From Chitinophagales bacterium (GTDB lineage Bacteria; Bacteroidota; Bacteroidia; Chitinophagales; Saprospiraceae), in assembly GCA_013297745.1 (NCBI GenBank), contig JAAFIM010000016.1, positions 1 through 64,000 on the forward strand: a stretch of DNA of 64,000 nucleotides, written 5' to 3'. This document shows, piece by piece, positions 27,002 to 35,798 of the stretch; position 1 is the first letter of the stretch; the number at the start of each line of letters is the position of its first letter. Both the position numbers and the translations under genes were made by a program. The notes beneath the pieces are model-generated. The model was given only the letters and a program-made list of their open reading frames with translations. It was not told where the DNA came from and made no database searches.

Positions 27002-27613
27002 TTATAAATCTTCGTCCCCGTCCAATAAATGTTGGTCTAATGAATGCCCCGCGCTCACACTAGATTGAGCCGATAAAGCCCAAATGTACAAACCCGACCA
27101 CAAAGCGCAACAGATTAGTTGGGGTGCAAGCAAACCCAACAACCACCAATCCAAACTCAACACATCGGGCAAAATCAACCTAATGAGCAACACTATAGCC
27201 GCCCAATACAAGCCATTAGCCAAAAAGGATAAAGCCCAATAAGATTTAAGCCCCACGGATTTATTCTTTGCCAACCATTGCCCCAAACTCATCCCCAAAA
27301 ATATCAGCACAAAAAACGCAAAAAATCCTATTACAAACATCAACGCCATATATAAAAACGTCAATACCAATATCATAAAAGAGGTTTGCTCCAAATTGGG
27401 TGTTGTGTAGAAAAGGTATAAAAGATAACCCAATCCCAACACCAACAACCCAGAGTAAAAACAACCCTGCACCAACTTGAGGCTTTTGTCCGTAGGTTGG
27501 TTATTTTGGTACAAAAAACTAACTTTGTGCTCATTATCCGATTTATACAAATCCCATAATTCTGCATAACCCCCCACCCAATTCCCCAACAACCAGATAA
27601 AACCTTTGCTCAT
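27002..27613 (-). CDS. Four-helix membrane protein, tandem paralogue 3
   Basis: 203 aa when started at ATG 27613. The frame stays open to 27874, but the extra 87 codons come from the adjacent mobile repeat, so I place the start at MSKGFIWLLGNW. It shares the plan (soluble N terminus with FLYQNNQPTDKSLK, four helices, GxSLGQWLAKNK between helices 2 and 3, tail DQHLLDGDEDL) but is more diverged than the other two. First gene of the run. Only 38 bp separate it from the MITE end, so its promoter may be inside the repeat. Confidence 0.75.
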   Translation of the reverse strand: MSKGFIWLLGNWVGGYAELWDLYKSDNEHKVSFLYQNNQPTDKSLKLVQGCFYSGLLVLGLGYLLYLFYTTPNLEQTSFMILVLTFLYMALMFVIGFFAFFVLIFLGMSLGQWLAKNKSVGLKSYWALSFLANGLYWAAIVLLIRLILPDVLSLDWWLLGLLAPQLICCALWSGLYIWALSAQSSVSAGHSLDQHLLDGDEDL

Positions 27614-27651
27614 ATTAAATATAAGATTATTTTTGCGAAAAAAATACAGTA

Positions 27652-28060
27652 ACTGGAGTGCTGCTCCAGCCATTAAGTTAAAAAAAGTTACATAAAACAC
27701 TAAATTTACGCCGTGCGACGCCAAAACCAGCGTATGTCGCGGAAAGACGACCAACCGAGCGTAGCGAGGGCAGCAGCTTTTTTGCAACGCAAACACGGCG
27801 AAGCCCTCCCGAAGGAAACGTCGGCTTGTAGCGACGGTTTTGCGCTTTTTGCGTAATAAAATGAAGCAAAACAAGCAACACGGCGAAGCCCTCCCGAAGG
27901 AAACGCCTTTTTCCTTACGGGAGGGCTTCGCCGTTGGCGTTGGCTTTTTTGGTTACTTTTTTGCCATCAAAAAAGTAATAAAAATAAATTTTTTAGGCGT
28001 GAGCCGTCAAAAAATTTCTAACCTATTCAACTTTTTTGTACTATCAAGTATAACTCCAGT
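27652..28060. mobile_element. MITE-like element A4 in a divergent intergenic region
   Basis: 409 bp, ends ACTGGAG...CTCCAGT; core as in A1-A3. It carries the GC-rich module CGGCGAAGCCCTCCCG three times: at 27796-27811, at 27881-27896, and inverted at 27918-27933, the last two forming a long hairpin. It fills almost all the space between two divergent genes (38 bp and 14 bp remain). A clean target duplication is not seen. Confidence 0.75.
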
Positions 28061-28074
28061 AATACGTAAAAATT

Positions 28075-28887
28075 ATGCCCCCAATTATAACCAGAATAGA
28101 GAACATTATCAGCGGCGATAAAGCCCAACCCCTTTTCTACACCGAAGCGGGCAGCCGTTTGTTGGGAATTAGCACAGAGAGCAGCGACTACGACGTGCGC
28201 GGGGTGCATTTATTATCCAAAGGGGATTATTTTAGCTTTTTGCCCCAACTCGATAGTATAGAAATGGTAGAAAATAAACCCATCACCTCTTCAAAAGCGG
28301 AAAAGGATATTTCTTGGGCGAAAGTTCCCAACCAGTTGGATTTAGTGTCTTACGAATGGGACAAATTTATGAATATGATGCTCAAATCTAACCCCAGCGT
28401 TTGGGAGTTTTGGCGCAGCGGGCAATTTTATCTCAACCATTTGCCCAACTTTAGCTATTGGCAACAAGAGGCGATAAAGTGGATAGATTACAAAATTTTA
28501 TATTTTTACTATATAAGTATAGCTAAAAATCACGCCCATTTGTTAAAAAAGAAACCCAGCCCTAAAGTTTTATTCTATGGGCTTCGAGCTTTGCTTTGCG
28601 CCCAAGTGTTGTTGAAAAATCAACTCCCGCCTTTGATTATCAGCGAGTTGTTTACTTTATTTAACAACGAAAACGAACTATTGACACACGCCCAAATCGC
28701 ATTGCACGACAAACAAAATCAGCCCGATAAAGAATTAGGGGCAAAAATACAAACTTTTTTTATAGATTGGATAGCAAAAGAAACAGAAAAGTTGTTATCT
28801 TTGCGCCCATTATTTCCCGATGTCGAAAAACAACTCACCGATTGTCTAAAACAACTCAATTGGGAGGTAAAAACTGCCTTTTATTAA
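28075..28887 (+). CDS. RlaP/YcgL-type predicted nucleotidyltransferase
   Basis: 270-aa protein of the DNA polymerase beta-like nucleotidyltransferase superfamily. The core motif is visible as G26-S27 (EAGSRLLGIS) followed by S37-D38-x-D40-x-R42 (SSDYDVRGVHL), giving the two metal-binding aspartates. The helical C-terminal half with IKWIDYKILYFYYISIAKNH fits the RNA-repair-associated RlaP family. The family is predicted to act on nucleic-acid or protein ends; the substrate here is unknown. The ATG stands 14 bp past the end of MITE A4 and 22 bp before the AIPR gene on the same strand, so both are probably co-transcribed. Confidence 0.75.
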   Translation: MPPIITRIENIISGDKAQPLFYTEAGSRLLGISTESSDYDVRGVHLLSKGDYFSFLPQLDSIEMVENKPITSSKAEKDISWAKVPNQLDLVSYEWDKFMNMMLKSNPSVWEFWRSGQFYLNHLPNFSYWQQEAIKWIDYKILYFYYISIAKNHAHLLKKKPSPKVLFYGLRALLCAQVLLKNQLPPLIISELFTLFNNENELLTHAQIALHDKQNQPDKELGAKIQTFFIDWIAKETEKLLSLRPLFPDVEKQLTDCLKQLNWEVKTAFY

Positions 28888-28909
28888 AATTAAAATTAAT
28901 ACTAAGTTT

Positions 28910-30829
28910 ATGCGCCGAGAAGATTTTTACCCAATAATAGACACGGAAATTGAAGCCGTCTTAAAGTTACCACAATATACTTCATCAGATATTTTCGCGC
29001 AAATCGTAAAAGGTAAAAATGAACCACAGTTAAAAAGTTTGGGATTTTTATTATGGTTTCTAGATAAATACACCCAAAACGGCTATACAATGGATTGCAT
29101 CACAGAAGGGGCAAAAGATGGGGGCGTTGATATTATTTTTAACAAAATAGACAGCCAAAAAAACAGGATATTTTATCTTGTGCAATCCAAGTGGAACAAC
29201 CAAAAAAATAGTGCTAACCAACTCCAAAAGGCTGAAATTAACAATTATATTTCTCAATTGGAAACTTTAATCCGCAACGGTAAAGCTAATCCTAATGAAG
29301 GGTTAAAAAAACAGTTGGAAAGCTTAAAAAAACACATCAGCGAAAACGGAGAAATTAGAATTATTTTCTTGTGTTTATGCAAAAATGAAAAATCGTATCA
29401 ATTTAAGGAAGAAATAGCGAGTTTTGAACAGCGTAATCCCAAAACTAATTTCACTATAATTGATATTGATAGACTACGGCTGGATTACATAGAACGCGAG
29501 TATAAACAATCCGTTTTGCTTAATAATCCCTTGCAAAAATACTACAAACCAGAGGACGAAATAATTAAATTAAAAATTGAGTCTTTGGGAGAATCTCATA
29601 ATTTTGTAAAAGTTAGCCAGCCTTATCCCGCGTATATTTTTACTGTTTCAGCACAACAAATATACGATTGGTTTGATAAATATCGTTTTTTTTTATTCCA
29701 CGAAAATGTACGCAATCCTTTACTTAATTCACACTACAATAAAGATATAGAACGCAGCGCATTGCAAGAAATGGACTTGTTTTGGTATTTTAATAATGGA
29801 ATTACTGCTATTACTGATGAATTACCCAGCGAATTGCGCAACAGCGACCAGCCCTTAACAATAAAACTTAAAAATCTGCAAATTATTAATGGGGCGCAAA
29901 CTGTTTATAGCATATATAATGCAATGGCAAACAATCCAAACAAAAGTAAATCTATTGGTAAAAATTTGAAAATACAAGTTCGTGTTTTAGCCATTGGTAG
30001 CAATAGCACAGCTGAACAAATTATTCGCTATAATAACTCTCAAAATCCTATAGAAGACCGCGATTTCTGGTCTTATGATGCGCAGCAGAATAGATTGCAA
30101 GAAGAATTTTACCAACTGGGCTTTTTTTATGAAAAAAGACGGGGTGAATTTAGAACTTTGCCCCGCAATACAAAAAGTATAGACAATGTTCACGCTGCTA
30201 ATGCGTATTTAGCTTTTTTCCTACAAAAACCTTACTTAGTGGTACAAAATTATGTTAATTTAAATGCCAATATTAGCATAAAAAACAATTTATTTGTTTC
30301 TACTAAGCAAGGCGGATTTTATGAAACCATCTTTAATGAAAACACTAAATTAGAAGACATTTTAGCGGCTTGGTGTATGTACCAACTTGTGTATATGACA
30401 GAGTTTTTTTTAATGAATACGCATATTGCTATTTGGTTGGGTTCTTTTAACATACTGATTTTAGCCTCCATAAAGCATTTTATTAGCTATTTTATGAACA
30501 CCCGCACAACAAGAAGGAAGAATGAACGCGGCGAAACAGAAACAGTAAGCGATTTTGTACTTCGTCATTTCCGAACCGAACAGGATTTATTATTGTTGGT
30601 AAAATTTCTTGTTTTTACGTACTCTTGTTTAAATCAACAAATTTCTTTGCTCTCAGATTTTAAAACTGAGTTTATGAAAGAAGAAATTTATTTACAGTTT
30701 TTGTCGGAATATACCAAAGAATTCTCTAATTTCCAGCCTAATAAATTTAAAAGTGGAGAATATGAAGAGCTTTTTGATAGCCTCGCCAAAAATTTCAAAA
30801 ACAACATCAAAGACTTTTTACTACCTTAA
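28910..30829 (+). CDS. AIPR-family protein (abortive phage resistance type)
   Basis: 639-aa protein. The N-terminal ~160 residues resemble a PD-(D/E)xK nuclease: D70-GGVD74-IIF followed by Q92-S-K94, the Mrr-like arrangement. The AIPR domain (about 230-530) shows FWYFNNGITAI, LQIINGAQTVYSIYNA and RYNNSQNPIEDRDFWSYD, which are its most conserved stretches. The family is named from an abortive-infection phage-resistance protein; defence here is an inference from family and from the paired nucleotidyltransferase gene. A gap of 22 bp upstream and 32 bp downstream to sucC leaves little room for a separate sucC promoter. Lower GC than sucC next to it fits horizontal arrival. Confidence 0.85.
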   Translation: MRREDFYPIIDTEIEAVLKLPQYTSSDIFAQIVKGKNEPQLKSLGFLLWFLDKYTQNGYTMDCITEGAKDGGVDIIFNKIDSQKNRIFYLVQSKWNNQKNSANQLQKAEINNYISQLETLIRNGKANPNEGLKKQLESLKKHISENGEIRIIFLCLCKNEKSYQFKEEIASFEQRNPKTNFTIIDIDRLRLDYIEREYKQSVLLNNPLQKYYKPEDEIIKLKIESLGESHNFVKVSQPYPAYIFTVSAQQIYDWFDKYRFFLFHENVRNPLLNSHYNKDIERSALQEMDLFWYFNNGITAITDELPSELRNSDQPLTIKLKNLQIINGAQTVYSIYNAMANNPNKSKSIGKNLKIQVRVLAIGSNSTAEQIIRYNNSQNPIEDRDFWSYDAQQNRLQEEFYQLGFFYEKRRGEFRTLPRNTKSIDNVHAANAYLAFFLQKPYLVVQNYVNLNANISIKNNLFVSTKQGGFYETIFNENTKLEDILAAWCMYQLVYMTEFFLMNTHIAIWLGSFNILILASIKHFISYFMNTRTTRRKNERGETETVSDFVLRHFRTEQDLLLLVKFLVFTYSCLNQQISLLSDFKTEFMKEEIYLQFLSEYTKEFSNFQPNKFKSGEYEELFDSLAKNFKNNIKDFLLP

Positions 30830-30861
30830 ATTCTCACACAACTTAACAAAATCATTATATT

Positions 30862-32073
30862 ATGAATTTACACGAATATCAAGCTAAGGAGTTATTAAGC
30901 CGTTACGGCGTACCCGTCCAACGCGGATTGGTAGCTTATACAGCCGAAGAAGCGGTAAGCAACTACGCACAATTGCAACAAACCACAGGCACAAAATGGG
31001 CTGTAGTGAAAGCCCAAATTCACGCGGGCGGACGCGGCAAAGGCGGCGGGGTGAAATTGGCTAAAAACGCGGATGAAGTGCGCGAAAAAGCGGGAAATAT
31101 CATCGGTATGATGCTCAAAACCCCCCAAACTCCAGGCGGTATGGATGGCGAGGGCAAATTGGTGCGCAAAGTGCTAATCACTGAAGACGTGTATTATCCC
31201 AACGCCGAAGGCAAAATGGATACCAAAGAGTTTTATATGTCCATTCTCACCGACCGCGCTACTAAAACCAACGTTATCGTTTACTCTACCGAAGGGGGTA
31301 TGGATATTGAAAAAGTGGCAGAAGAAACCCCCCATTTAGTACATAAAGAATACGCACACCCCCATTTGGGTATTCAAGGCTACCAAATGCGCAAAATAGC
31401 GTTTAATTTGGGCTTGTCTGGTGCTGCGTTCAAAAGTATGGTGAAATTTGTAGAACAATTATACAACGCTTACACTCAAGCTGATTGTGCTTTGATAGAA
31501 ATCAACCCTTGCTTAAAAACTTCTGATGATAAAATCATCGCCGCTGATGGCAAAATCACTTTAGATGGTAACGCTTTATACCGCCACCCAGATTTGGCTG
31601 CTTATCGCGACACAGATGAAGAAGACCCCACAGAGGTAGAAGCGGGTTCTTTTGACCTTAACTTTGTCAAATTGGACGGCAACGTGGGCTGTATGGTCAA
31701 TGGTGCTGGTTTGGCTATGGCAACTATGGATATTATCCAATTATCGGGCGGCCAACCCGCTAACTTTTTGGACGTGGGCGGTACTGCTGATGCCAAAAGG
31801 GTAGAAAATGCTTTCCGCATCATCCTTAAAGACCCTAATGTTAAAGCTATCCTTATCAATATATTCGGGGGTATCGTGCGCTGCGAGCGCGTAGCTCAAG
31901 GGGTTATCGATGCTTACAACAACATCGGGAATATACAAGTGCCCATTATCGTTCGCTTGCAAGGTACTAACGCCGACATAGCCAAAGAGTTGATAGATAA
32001 ATCGGGCTTGGCTGTACATTCTGCTATCACTTTGCAAGAAGCTGCCGACTTGGTGAAAAAATTGGTAAAATAA
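30862..32073 (+). CDS. sucC: Succinyl-CoA ligase [ADP-forming] beta subunit
   Basis: TCA-cycle enzyme that with SucD makes succinate and ATP/GTP from succinyl-CoA. The 403-aa protein begins with the hallmark MNLHEYQAKELLSRYGVP, has the ATP-grasp lysine region (VVKAQIHAGGRGKGGGVKLA), the LIEINPC metal-binding stretch and the C-terminal NIFGGIVRCERVAQGVI. Slightly longer than the E. coli protein, as usual in Bacteroidota. sucD is not adjacent downstream, as is common in this phylum. Confidence 0.97.
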   Translation: MNLHEYQAKELLSRYGVPVQRGLVAYTAEEAVSNYAQLQQTTGTKWAVVKAQIHAGGRGKGGGVKLAKNADEVREKAGNIIGMMLKTPQTPGGMDGEGKLVRKVLITEDVYYPNAEGKMDTKEFYMSILTDRATKTNVIVYSTEGGMDIEKVAEETPHLVHKEYAHPHLGIQGYQMRKIAFNLGLSGAAFKSMVKFVEQLYNAYTQADCALIEINPCLKTSDDKIIAADGKITLDGNALYRHPDLAAYRDTDEEDPTEVEAGSFDLNFVKLDGNVGCMVNGAGLAMATMDIIQLSGGQPANFLDVGGTADAKRVENAFRIILKDPNVKAILINIFGGIVRCERVAQGVIDAYNNIGNIQVPIIVRLQGTNADIAKELIDKSGLAVHSAITLQEAADLVKKLVK

Positions 32074-32117
32074 GCCTAACACTAAATTAAATAAGCATTT
32101 ATAGTAAACAATACAAT

Positions 32118-32154
32118 AAAGCCCTGCCATAGGAAATTCCTACGGTGGGGCTTT
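32118..32154 (+). terminator. Likely terminator of sucC
   Basis: AAAGCCCTGCC and GGTGGGGCTTT pair around an inner AGGAAATTCCT hairpin. The T-run is short. Confidence 0.6.
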
Positions 32155-32297
32155 GTCATTGGCGTTATATAGCAAACACTTACTTTTAGTTTTTTTTGCA
32201 ATTATCATCTTATTTGAATCGTACAAATACTAATAAAATAGTTTTATGTTTTGCAGTGATATAGAAACAAAGGTATACACATAATTAAATAAAATTT

Positions 32298-32305
32298 TAT
32301 CTTTG
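32298..32305 (+). promoter_or_regulatory. -7 element TATCTTTG of the 1129-aa surface protein
   Basis: Perfect TAnnTTTG, 42 bp before ATG 32348; no -33 TTG at a good distance. Confidence 0.6.
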
Positions 32306-32347
32306 TGCCGCAGTTTAAACTAACCAAATCCAACTGCACATAAATAT

Positions 32348-35300
32348 ATGAAAATATATAATTTTACCAAAATGTGGCAAGCCACAGCGCAGCCACAGCG
32401 CAGCCACAGCGCAGCCACAGCGCAGCCACAGCGCAGCGCCCAATCTTTATTGTCTAATTTTTTAAACGTTGGACTTATGGCAATTTTTTTATTGTTAGGC
32501 GTAAGCCAAAGCGTAGGGCAAACAGGTATTAACTGTTTATCTGTAACCAAAGCGGTCAATGTAGCTACTGCATCAGAGGGAAATTTTGTAAAATACGAAA
32601 TTACTGTTTGTAATACTTGCAATACAGCAGCTAATAACATAACAGTTTCTGATGTATTGCCGCGTGGCTTGCTATTTCAGACATCTGCTAACTTAAACTA
32701 TGCAAATCAAACAGTAAGCAGCACTTTTAATTTAGCTCCTAATAGTTGCCAAACGTTTAAATACGATGTATTGGTTTTGTTAGCGACTTGTGCCAATAAT
32801 AGAAATGTAGGCAATCGCGCTCGTATCAATTACAATAATCAAAATAGAAATTCCAATAATGCAAATTTTACGCTTGTGGATGTTAGCGCACCTAATTGTC
32901 AGCCTGCCAACTTTAGCTATACACTAAGCCAAGCTATAGAATGTGGGCTTTTGTTGCCTGCTGCTCAATCCGTAAATACTGCTCAAAACGTAATTTTAGG
33001 CGGCAATTTAATCATGGATAAAAACTATACGTTTCTTGCAAGACTTGATATGAAAGCTGGTGCGCAAATCAATGTATTAAATGGGGTTAATGTAAATATC
33101 CTTTCTTCCACTATTGGTGGTGCTTGTCAAAATTGTATGTGGCGCGGTTTTGTATTAGAAAGTAAAGCCAACGTAGTAGTTGGTGCTTTGAGTGGCAACG
33201 GAGCAAGTGAAATATCAGCAGCGCAATATGGTTTTGAATTAAAGAGTGATGCCCAATTGGCTTTAAATGGGGTAGACCTTAGAGATAATTTTGTAGATGT
33301 GTATATGGCACCGCTTAATAATCCTGTTTTGCAAGCACCACAGCGTTTAAATTTAAAAACAGGCAGAATAAGAACTTCAAGTAATTTTATGCAAAAACCG
33401 TTTATTGGTATAATCCCTACACCTGTACAAAGAACTAATCCGTTGGGAGGTTTATTAAATAATCCTGCGCCTGCTGTGCCTATTGCCACAAAAAGCGGTT
33501 TAGCATCTATTTACGTATCTGATGCGGAGATATTAGATGTTAGAGTTCAAAATTCTGCATTACCTTTTAATCAATTTTTTGAAATGGCAGATTGTATGAG
33601 TGGTATAGTAGCTGTGCGGGTAGGAAAAGTGTTTGCTAATTCAAATTCCTATATTCGCATAAATGAAGACATAGCCTACAACACGGGTGGAAATATCGCT
33701 TGGCAAGGCACAGGTTTATACGCACAAGGCGTAGCTAATAGCGCAGCGTATAATGTAGATGTAACAAATACAGCAGCTTTTCTAACTCACGAACGCTGCG
33801 ATAATGGTGTAGTAGGGCGTTCTGTCAATATGATTGTGCGCGGGCAAAATATGCGCAACATTAGTAAAGCGGGCATAACCTCTCGCTTAGCTGTCAATTG
33901 CACCGTCATATTAGAAAGTAATCAACTAAATTGCCAAACTACAGGCATTGATTTATTGTTTAATGACCCAGCCGCCAAAATAGAAGCCAAAGGCAACAGC
34001 ATAAGCGTAACGCCCCCGAGTACTTTTACGGGTACAACGGCAGCTATCCGTATATTGGAAGGGGGAAACGCCTACAATAACTTAGATATACAAAATAATA
34101 CGCTGGTATGCAATAACGCCCGCGCCCAAGTAGGCTTATTGGTGAATGGACACACTGGAGGCAAGATATTCAACAACGATGTATATTTACAAGGTACTGG
34201 CAATAGCCCCTTTTTCCCTAATTCTATACGTACAGCTATGGGCTTCCAAAATACCAATACGGATATAGATTGCAATAGTGTAAATCCAAGCGGTACAGGC
34301 ATCAATAGCGGCAATAATACCAGAATACAAAATATAATGGCTATCAATATAAGCGGCGCAAGTGGCGGGCGGCTATCTTGCAATACAGTAGATAGAACTT
34401 TTGGTGGGATACGATTTGAAAATACTAATACTATGCTCGTACAAGGCAATGTACTACAAGACCATACCTATGGGCTTTGGTTCACGCCTAATGCTGCACT
34501 TAATCCACAATTTTTTACAGGTAATAGATTTATAGGTACAAATATACCTAATAACGGGTTTGAGGCGTATAATCAAAGTATAGGAATGGGTGGGCAATTT
34601 AAATATAGTCCCACAGCTACGGCAGATTTAATACCTTTTCCACAAGGAGGAATAAACGCTTTATTTGTAACGCAGCTAACAACAAATAGTGATTTTAATT
34701 GTAACATCATTAGTCCTGTCTGGGCTGGTTGTGGTTTAGACGTATTTCGTTTAGCGGCTATTGACGATAAAGATAGAGCAGTAGCCAATGGCAGTTATGC
34801 AGCCACTAATCAAGCGGATATGTTTGAGAATAAAAAACAACTGTATAGAAAATTGCGCCGACATAATTATCTATTGCAAAATGAGCCTACTATGCAGCAA
34901 TTTGACAATACAGAAAGCCAAACCAATATAGGGGCGTTTGATTGGGTAAATACAGAAACGGCAACAGTTTTGCGCTTGGATAGTTTGGATAGTCTGCAAA
35001 TACAAAACTATCAAAATCAAGCCTTGTCTTTGTTGGATTCTATGGCTTTATTGGATAGTTTGCGCGCTTGGGCTGCTGCCAACAACACCACGCAGCGCGA
35101 TAATTTATCTGCACAGTGGGTAACTTTGCAACAACAACAAAACGCACTTTGCCAAAATAAGAAAATGCAACAAGTGCAGGCTATTGATGCGCAGCTACTG
35201 CCAGCTAATCAGGCTATAAATGCTGTGCTTGACCACGAAACCGCAGAAAAATTGGTGAATGAAATCTATCTACAAACTTTAGCCAAAGGTATAGATGTGT

Positions 35301-35737
35301 ATAATAGCAATCAAGAACAAACGCTACAATTAATAAGCGCGCAATGTCCCGATGTATTGGGTACTGTCGTGTACAAAGCCCGCGCTATGTACGCAATGGC
35401 TGCCTATGTGGATATGTTTGATAAATCGGCTTGTGTAAGTGCTAATAATTTGGAGGCACAACCTACAAATGTAACGGAAACGGTAGCAGAAAGTGCTGTT
35501 TTACTGTATCCGAACCCTGCCCAAGATATGTTAATTTTGCAAAATAATATAGCTTTTGAAGAGGGTACTATTGTAGAAATTTATAATAGTTTAGGCCAAC
35601 TTATGCAGACACAAAATATAACAACTCCGAGCCAAAGAGTAGAACTTAATGTATCTACTTTTTCAAATGGTAGCTATTTTGTGCGTATTAGCAACGGCGA
35701 AACTGTATTATCTAAATTATTCATCATTTCTAAATAA
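32348..35737 (+). CDS. Large T9SS surface protein: DUF11-like domain, beta-helix, type A sorting domain
   Basis: 1129 aa from ATG 32348. Residues 12-32 are encoded by five 11-bp repeats (ATAQPQRS twice). A signal-peptide core follows at about 37-57 (MAIFLLLGVSQSVGQ). A DUF11-like domain lies at about 60-180 (NNITVSDVLPRGLLF), then a parallel beta-helix region (about 200-800) rich in Asn and short strands such as IFNNDVYL and GIRFENTNTMLVQGN. A helical Gln/Leu-rich part (about 830-1030) precedes the type A sorting domain (AVLLYPNPAQDMLILQ, SLGQLMQTQ, NGSYFVRISNG). By family it should be displayed at the surface by the T9SS. The n-region is unusually long because of the repeat. Confidence 0.88.
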   Translation: MKIYNFTKMWQATAQPQRSHSAATAQPQRSAQSLLSNFLNVGLMAIFLLLGVSQSVGQTGINCLSVTKAVNVATASEGNFVKYEITVCNTCNTAANNITVSDVLPRGLLFQTSANLNYANQTVSSTFNLAPNSCQTFKYDVLVLLATCANNRNVGNRARINYNNQNRNSNNANFTLVDVSAPNCQPANFSYTLSQAIECGLLLPAAQSVNTAQNVILGGNLIMDKNYTFLARLDMKAGAQINVLNGVNVNILSSTIGGACQNCMWRGFVLESKANVVVGALSGNGASEISAAQYGFELKSDAQLALNGVDLRDNFVDVYMAPLNNPVLQAPQRLNLKTGRIRTSSNFMQKPFIGIIPTPVQRTNPLGGLLNNPAPAVPIATKSGLASIYVSDAEILDVRVQNSALPFNQFFEMADCMSGIVAVRVGKVFANSNSYIRINEDIAYNTGGNIAWQGTGLYAQGVANSAAYNVDVTNTAAFLTHERCDNGVVGRSVNMIVRGQNMRNISKAGITSRLAVNCTVILESNQLNCQTTGIDLLFNDPAAKIEAKGNSISVTPPSTFTGTTAAIRILEGGNAYNNLDIQNNTLVCNNARAQVGLLVNGHTGGKIFNNDVYLQGTGNSPFFPNSIRTAMGFQNTNTDIDCNSVNPSGTGINSGNNTRIQNIMAINISGASGGRLSCNTVDRTFGGIRFENTNTMLVQGNVLQDHTYGLWFTPNAALNPQFFTGNRFIGTNIPNNGFEAYNQSIGMGGQFKYSPTATADLIPFPQGGINALFVTQLTTNSDFNCNIISPVWAGCGLDVFRLAAIDDKDRAVANGSYAATNQADMFENKKQLYRKLRRHNYLLQNEPTMQQFDNTESQTNIGAFDWVNTETATVLRLDSLDSLQIQNYQNQALSLLDSMALLDSLRAWAAANNTTQRDNLSAQWVTLQQQQNALCQNKKMQQVQAIDAQLLPANQAINAVLDHETAEKLVNEIYLQTLAKGIDVYNSNQEQTLQLISAQCPDVLGTVVYKARAMYAMAAYVDMFDKSACVSANNLEAQPTNVTETVAESAVLLYPNPAQDMLILQNNIAFEEGTIVEIYNSLGQLMQTQNITTPSQRVELNVSTFSNGSYFVRISNGETVLSKLFIISK
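32381..32435 (+). repeat. 11-bp tandem repeat (five exact copies) within the start region
   Basis: GCCACAGCGCA at 32381, 32392, 32403, 32414 and 32425, perfectly tandem, 33 bp after the ATG and before the signal-peptide core. Eleven is not a multiple of three, so gain or loss of one unit shifts the frame. Confidence 0.9.
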
Positions 35738-35741
35738 ATAC

Positions 35742-35775
35742 AAAAAGCAGGCTTATGAAAATAAGCCTGCTTTTT
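35742..35775 (+). terminator. Intrinsic terminator
   Basis: AAAAAGCAGGCTTA/TAAGCCTGCTTTTT with a 6-nt loop. It lies between two same-strand T9SS genes, which are therefore separately transcribed or attenuated. Confidence 0.85.
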
Positions 35776-35786
35776 GCTATAAAATA

Positions 35787-35795
35787 AAGGAGGAC
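35787..35795 (+). promoter_or_regulatory. Strong Shine-Dalgarno that fixes the start at 35799
   Basis: AAAGGAGGA just upstream of ATG 35799. Most genes in the window lack a comparable site. Confidence 0.75.
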
Positions 35796-35798
35796 TTT

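Noticed and set aside
27614-27874. N-terminal extension of the third membrane-protein paralogue
   Set aside because: The extra 87 codons are mostly MITE sequence and have no counterpart in the other two paralogues.
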